Virus record (IMG/VR): IMGVR_UViG_3300023220_000213
Span: 1-48,634 of that record
Direction: 5' to 3' (one strand)
DNA length: 48,634 nucleotides
From: a virus
The notes beneath the pieces are model-generated. The model saw only the letters and a program-made list of their open reading frames with translations, did not search any database and was not told the DNA's origin. Below are positions 45,649-48,634 of this stretch, one piece after another (position 1 is the stretch's first letter; each line of letters starts with the position of its first letter). The position numbers and the translations under genes were made by a program.

Positions 45649-46317
45649 ATGATAAGTAAAGGCGAAACATACGAGAGCAAGAACTCAGGAACGTACATTA
45701 TAGTTAACTATATCAACAACAGAAACATAACTATAAAATTCTTAGACACCGGAAGCCTTATGGTTGTTGGTAGTAAAAGAGTGTACGACGGGGCCATGAA
45801 AGACAGAATGAGACCCTCGATAGCTGGCGTTGGATATGTAGGCATAGGAGACCACTCGCCTACAGACTCAAGGAACGCTGTTAGCAGAGAGTACAACGCT
45901 TGGCATCACATGATAATGCGATGCTATGATGTTAAACTACAGATTAAAATTCCTACATACACTGATTGTGAAGTGTGTGATGAGTGGCATAATTTCCAAG
46001 TGTTCGCTGAGTGGTTCAAAGATAACTACATTGACGGATACGAGTTAGATAAAGATATAAAAATAAAAGGCAATAAGCTATATTCGCCTAGCACCTGTCT
46101 TTTTGTGAGTAAACTAGACAATATACTTGAGGCTAATAAGTGGAAAATGAGCATTGTCACAGTTAGCAATGACGACGGAAGAGTTGAGGACGTATTCAAC
46201 CAAAGTCAATTTTGCAAGGAGAACGGCTTGCAACAAGCTAATTTTAACAACATGATTAATGGCAAAAGAAAATCACACAAAGGGTGGAGACTAGCGGTGA
46301 ATAACGATGACATTTAA
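45649..46317 (+). CDS. Modular HNH homing endonuclease with NUMOD/IENR-like ends, 222 aa (copy 5)
   Basis: N-terminal beta module (GETYESKNSGTYIIVNYINN, FLDTGSLMVVGSKRVYDGAM) typical of DNA-binding repeats before phage HNH sites. Catalytic-type core: YNAWHHMIMRCYD, PTYTDCEVCDEWHNFQVFAE, LDKDIKIKGNKLYSPSTCLF. C-terminal helix-turn-helix (VFNQSQFCKENGLQQANFNN, then GKRKSHKGWRLA), the IENR/NUMOD1 pattern. It lies between Dit-like and tail-hub genes and overlaps the tail-hub start by 11 nt, so the insertion has been fitted to its neighbour. Confidence 0.82.
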   Translation: MISKGETYESKNSGTYIIVNYINNRNITIKFLDTGSLMVVGSKRVYDGAMKDRMRPSIAGVGYVGIGDHSPTDSRNAVSREYNAWHHMIMRCYDVKLQIKIPTYTDCEVCDEWHNFQVFAEWFKDNYIDGYELDKDIKIKGNKLYSPSTCLFVSKLDNILEANKWKMSIVTVSNDDGRVEDVFNQSQFCKENGLQQANFNNMINGKRKSHKGWRLAVNNDDI

Positions 46318-48634
46318 CGCATTAAAAGTACAAGCCGGCCAAAAGATCGTAACAATTGCAGATTTGGAATTGGACAGATGCAGGCACACCACGCCGCAAT
46401 CCGTGCTTGATGGCACTATCACGATAAGCGATTCATTGGCCCAAGGCGCAACAACAACGCTTGCCATTACAGGCGGCACAGCTTTGTCATTCGTTAACTC
46501 AACGCCTTTTATATTATGGGATAGCGAAGTAATAAAAGTCACGGTCGATTCTGATATTCAGCTTACGGTAATTAGCCGTGGTGAATTTGGCACAATTGAT
46601 GTGGCTCACTCCCCAAGCGCTGCTATATTACAGCATTTAGGCGAGGCAGACGGTTCATGCTATGGCACGCCTTTTACATGCAATAGCCCTGATTCATTTG
46701 AAGCTAACACTAAATTATTATTTAGATTCCCATCGACACAGATTAGTTTTGATCAAGTTTATTTTAGTGGCTATAAATCATGGACACACAAAGCCGGTAC
46801 TATAGATCCAGGTCAATCAATGGGTAAGCGTGCCGGAGCTGGATTAACAATGCTTGATAGTGTTGATGATGACAATTATGTTCCATACATCGACAGGCGA
46901 ACAAGTAGAGGGACGTTATTCACTAAATTGATAGCGCGACACCCTAATTTTGAGGGCCGCCCAATTAAGATTCATGAGGGTTTTGATCCGCTTAATATCG
47001 ACTTCGATAACTTCCTCACTCGCGAATACATTATCGATAAGGCTCAATTGAAAAATGGCGTATTTACCATAAGCGCTTTAGATCCATTAATACTGTCAGA
47101 TGATAAAAAATCTAAAGCTCCGGTAGCATCGTTAGGCACCAACACGATAGCAATAACTGGCGCTAGCACAACAATAACTTACGTTGGGGCGCCAGCCTTT
47201 GATTATGGCGCGGCAACCTCAAAGGCGTTCGTTCGTATGGATTCGGAGGTTATCGAATGCACCGTGTTAAGCGACTTTGTTTTAACTATTGATAATCGAG
47301 CCATTGGCGGCACAGAGCAAGCTGATCATGATATTAATGCAACCATTCAAGAGTGCCTTGTATTTGACGATGTAAATGTTGTTGAAATAATCGAAACGTT
47401 ATTAACTGATTTCACCGGAATACCATCAACGTTTTTAGATGATTACACGGCAGTTAAGGCTGCAACATCAACTATCACGCTAACACGAAATATTAACAAG
47501 CCAACACCTGTTAAAAAGCTAATTGACGAGTTAATCAGAAATGGTGACTTGACGGTTTTTTATGATGAAATAACCAGCAAAATAAAAATCAAACAAGTTG
47601 CAGACGCTAATGTAGAGCCTATCAACATTAATGAAGAAGATCATATAGGCCAAGATTCAATCGATTTCACCCGAGATACTAAAAATCAGTTTACCAGGCA
47701 TTCTGTAGCATGGGGACCAAACGATATAACCGAAGATGCCGGGGAGGAAAATTTCTCTATAATATTTCAATCAATAAATCTTGGTAATGAACAGCCTGAA
47801 TTTATCGGTGAGATTAACGAAAAGAAAATATTTTTTAATCCATGGCTAACTACATCAAATGATGACGTAATAATAGGTACTTCAATTGCTCAACGTGTTA
47901 TTGATCGAGTCGAAGACGTCCCAATCATTGCTGAGTTCGACTTAGACATTGAAAGCGTATTTTCTACGCAGGGCGGCAACCTTGAGTTAGGATCTATTAT
48001 AAACTTATCGAGCGGAAGATCTGTTAATGTTGACGGCACAAATAGAGCAGCTAACCATCAAGTCTTAAGTATTAAAGACAAAGGCGGCATGCGCTACAGA
48101 ATAAAAACCAAGTTGTTTCAAGACCCATTGGAAGGTCTCAACGTCGACTTTACCATTTCAGATGATAAAGAAGATTACGATATGTCGACCGAGTTTGCAC
48201 CAGCGGCCGGTAATTTTGTAATTTTAATTGATACCGGCGTGACAATAGGTTCGACCTCAACGTCCAACCCGGCATTCACAACAGGAACGCAAGCGGCTGG
48301 TGTTACGTTTGATTTCGTAATAAAAGGTTCAATTCTCGGGGCTGGTGGCGATGGTGGCGACAGCAGCGGGACTGACGTAATAAATGTTGATACTACTGAC
48401 TTTGTAGTGTTTGAAACAGGTCTAGTTGGTCTGATTGGTGGTAATTCGATGGAGCTGACAGTTCCTTGCACTATAAATGTTGGGTCCGGCGCTATATGGG
48501 CTGGCGGGGGTGGCGCGGCAGGAACAAGATCAAGAGCAGAATACGAACACATTGTTGATAGCTCTGGTGAATTCAATGTCATAACTAGAATAGTATCAAA
48601 AATAGAAGGTAACGGCGGTTCGGGCGGTGCTGGT
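46307..48634 (+). CDS. Tail hub / host-recognition protein, N-terminal 776 residues
   Basis: Continues at 1-420 for a total of 877 aa. N-terminal module (ISDSLAQGATTTLAITGGTA, DSEVIKVTVDSDIQLTVISR) and a later YVGAPAFDYGAATSKAFVRM both read as small viral beta domains on the tail-tip theme of a surface marked SEVI-x-x-x-V-x-x-x-x-L-x-I. The middle (about 360-620) resembles baseplate-hub proteins (PVKKLIDELIRNGDLTVFYD, then QFTRHSVAWGPNDITED). From about residue 675 it becomes glycine-rich (GAGGDGGDSSG, GGGGAAGTR). ATG at 46307 with a GGTGAA ribosome site inside the endonuclease gene. Confidence 0.75.
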   Translation, partial: MTFNALKVQAGQKIVTIADLELDRCRHTTPQSVLDGTITISDSLAQGATTTLAITGGTALSFVNSTPFILWDSEVIKVTVDSDIQLTVISRGEFGTIDVAHSPSAAILQHLGEADGSCYGTPFTCNSPDSFEANTKLLFRFPSTQISFDQVYFSGYKSWTHKAGTIDPGQSMGKRAGAGLTMLDSVDDDNYVPYIDRRTSRGTLFTKLIARHPNFEGRPIKIHEGFDPLNIDFDNFLTREYIIDKAQLKNGVFTISALDPLILSDDKKSKAPVASLGTNTIAITGASTTITYVGAPAFDYGAATSKAFVRMDSEVIECTVLSDFVLTIDNRAIGGTEQADHDINATIQECLVFDDVNVVEIIETLLTDFTGIPSTFLDDYTAVKAATSTITLTRNINKPTPVKKLIDELIRNGDLTVFYDEITSKIKIKQVADANVEPININEEDHIGQDSIDFTRDTKNQFTRHSVAWGPNDITEDAGEENFSIIFQSINLGNEQPEFIGEINEKKIFFNPWLTTSNDDVIIGTSIAQRVIDRVEDVPIIAEFDLDIESVFSTQGGNLELGSIINLSSGRSVNVDGTNRAANHQVLSIKDKGGMRYRIKTKLFQDPLEGLNVDFTISDDKEDYDMSTEFAPAAGNFVILIDTGVTIGSTSTSNPAFTTGTQAAGVTFDFVIKGSILGAGGDGGDSSGTDVINVDTTDFVVFETGLVGLIGGNSMELTVPCTINVGSGAIWAGGGGAAGTRSRAEYEHIVDSSGEFNVITRIVSKIEGNGGSGGAG
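48521..48634. repeat. Direct terminal repeat, right copy
   Basis: Exact copy of bases 1-114. It begins at the first base of a codon in the tail-hub reading frame, as does position 1, so the two gene halves fuse without a shift. Confidence 0.95.

Overview
The window is a complete genome of a tailed, long-tailed (siphovirus-type) bacteriophage. Bases 1-114 are repeated exactly at 48521-48634, and the reading frame of a tail protein runs through that join (46307 to 48520, then 1 to 420). The unique genome is therefore about 48,520 bp, cut open inside a tail gene. The sequence looks AT-rich. DnaB, RusA, NinB and Rha relatives and Shine-Dalgarno/sigma70-like signals point to a Gram-negative, probably gammaproteobacterial, host; the host itself is inference. 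I see no integrase, excisionase or CI-type repressor, so a lytic or pseudolysogenic life style is more likely than lambda-like lysogeny.

Layout. (1) 1-2903, rightward: end of the tail-hub gene and a long tail fibre. (2) 2927-10246, leftward early operon from a promoter near 10280-10307: a ParC/KorA-like small protein, replication initiator/helicase loader, DnaB helicase, several small zinc-ribbon proteins, NinB, Rha, DUF1364 and RusA. (3) 10341-10961, a short rightward Gp49-family unit, facing a leftward regulatory block (11008-12718) with an Xre-type repressor and a homing endonuclease. (4) 12738-18712, rightward: recombination genes (YqaJ exonuclease, Q-rich SSB-like protein), a beta-helix repeat protein, a PapB-like regulator and the lysis cassette (small membrane proteins, endolysin, holin). 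(5) 18713-24036, small accessory genes, a structured RNA and a homing endonuclease. (6) 24098-35295, packaging and head genes: TerS, TerL, MuF-like protein, DUF4055 portal, scaffold, P22-type coat, decoration proteins. A regulatory cassette (25898-28495) with its own divergent promoters and paralogues of early genes interrupts it. (7) 35383-37575, an accessory island with a leftward coiled-coil gene, a second copy of the structured RNA and small zinc proteins. (8) 37649-46306, head-tail connectors, tail terminator, tail tube, G/GT chaperones with a -1 frameshift, tape measure, distal tail protein, and two more homing endonucleases.

The most interesting feature is a pair of about 100-nt intergenic RNAs (20390-20491 and 36468-36566). 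They share promoter, order of elements and 3' end, yet their stem sequences differ in a compensating way. Each can form an A-B-C-A'-B' pseudoknot whose last helix abuts a six-T tract. A minimal A-B-A'-B' version sits at 37610-37647, directly on the start codon of a head-tail gene, and a GC-rich structured leader precedes a head gene at 33418-33514. The 3' helix strand of the second RNA is perfectly complementary over 12 nt to the leader of the zinc-protein genes downstream. Five HNH/AP2-type homing endonuclease genes lie between functional modules. Rightward promoters commonly carry an extended -10 of the form TGTGRTAYAAT.
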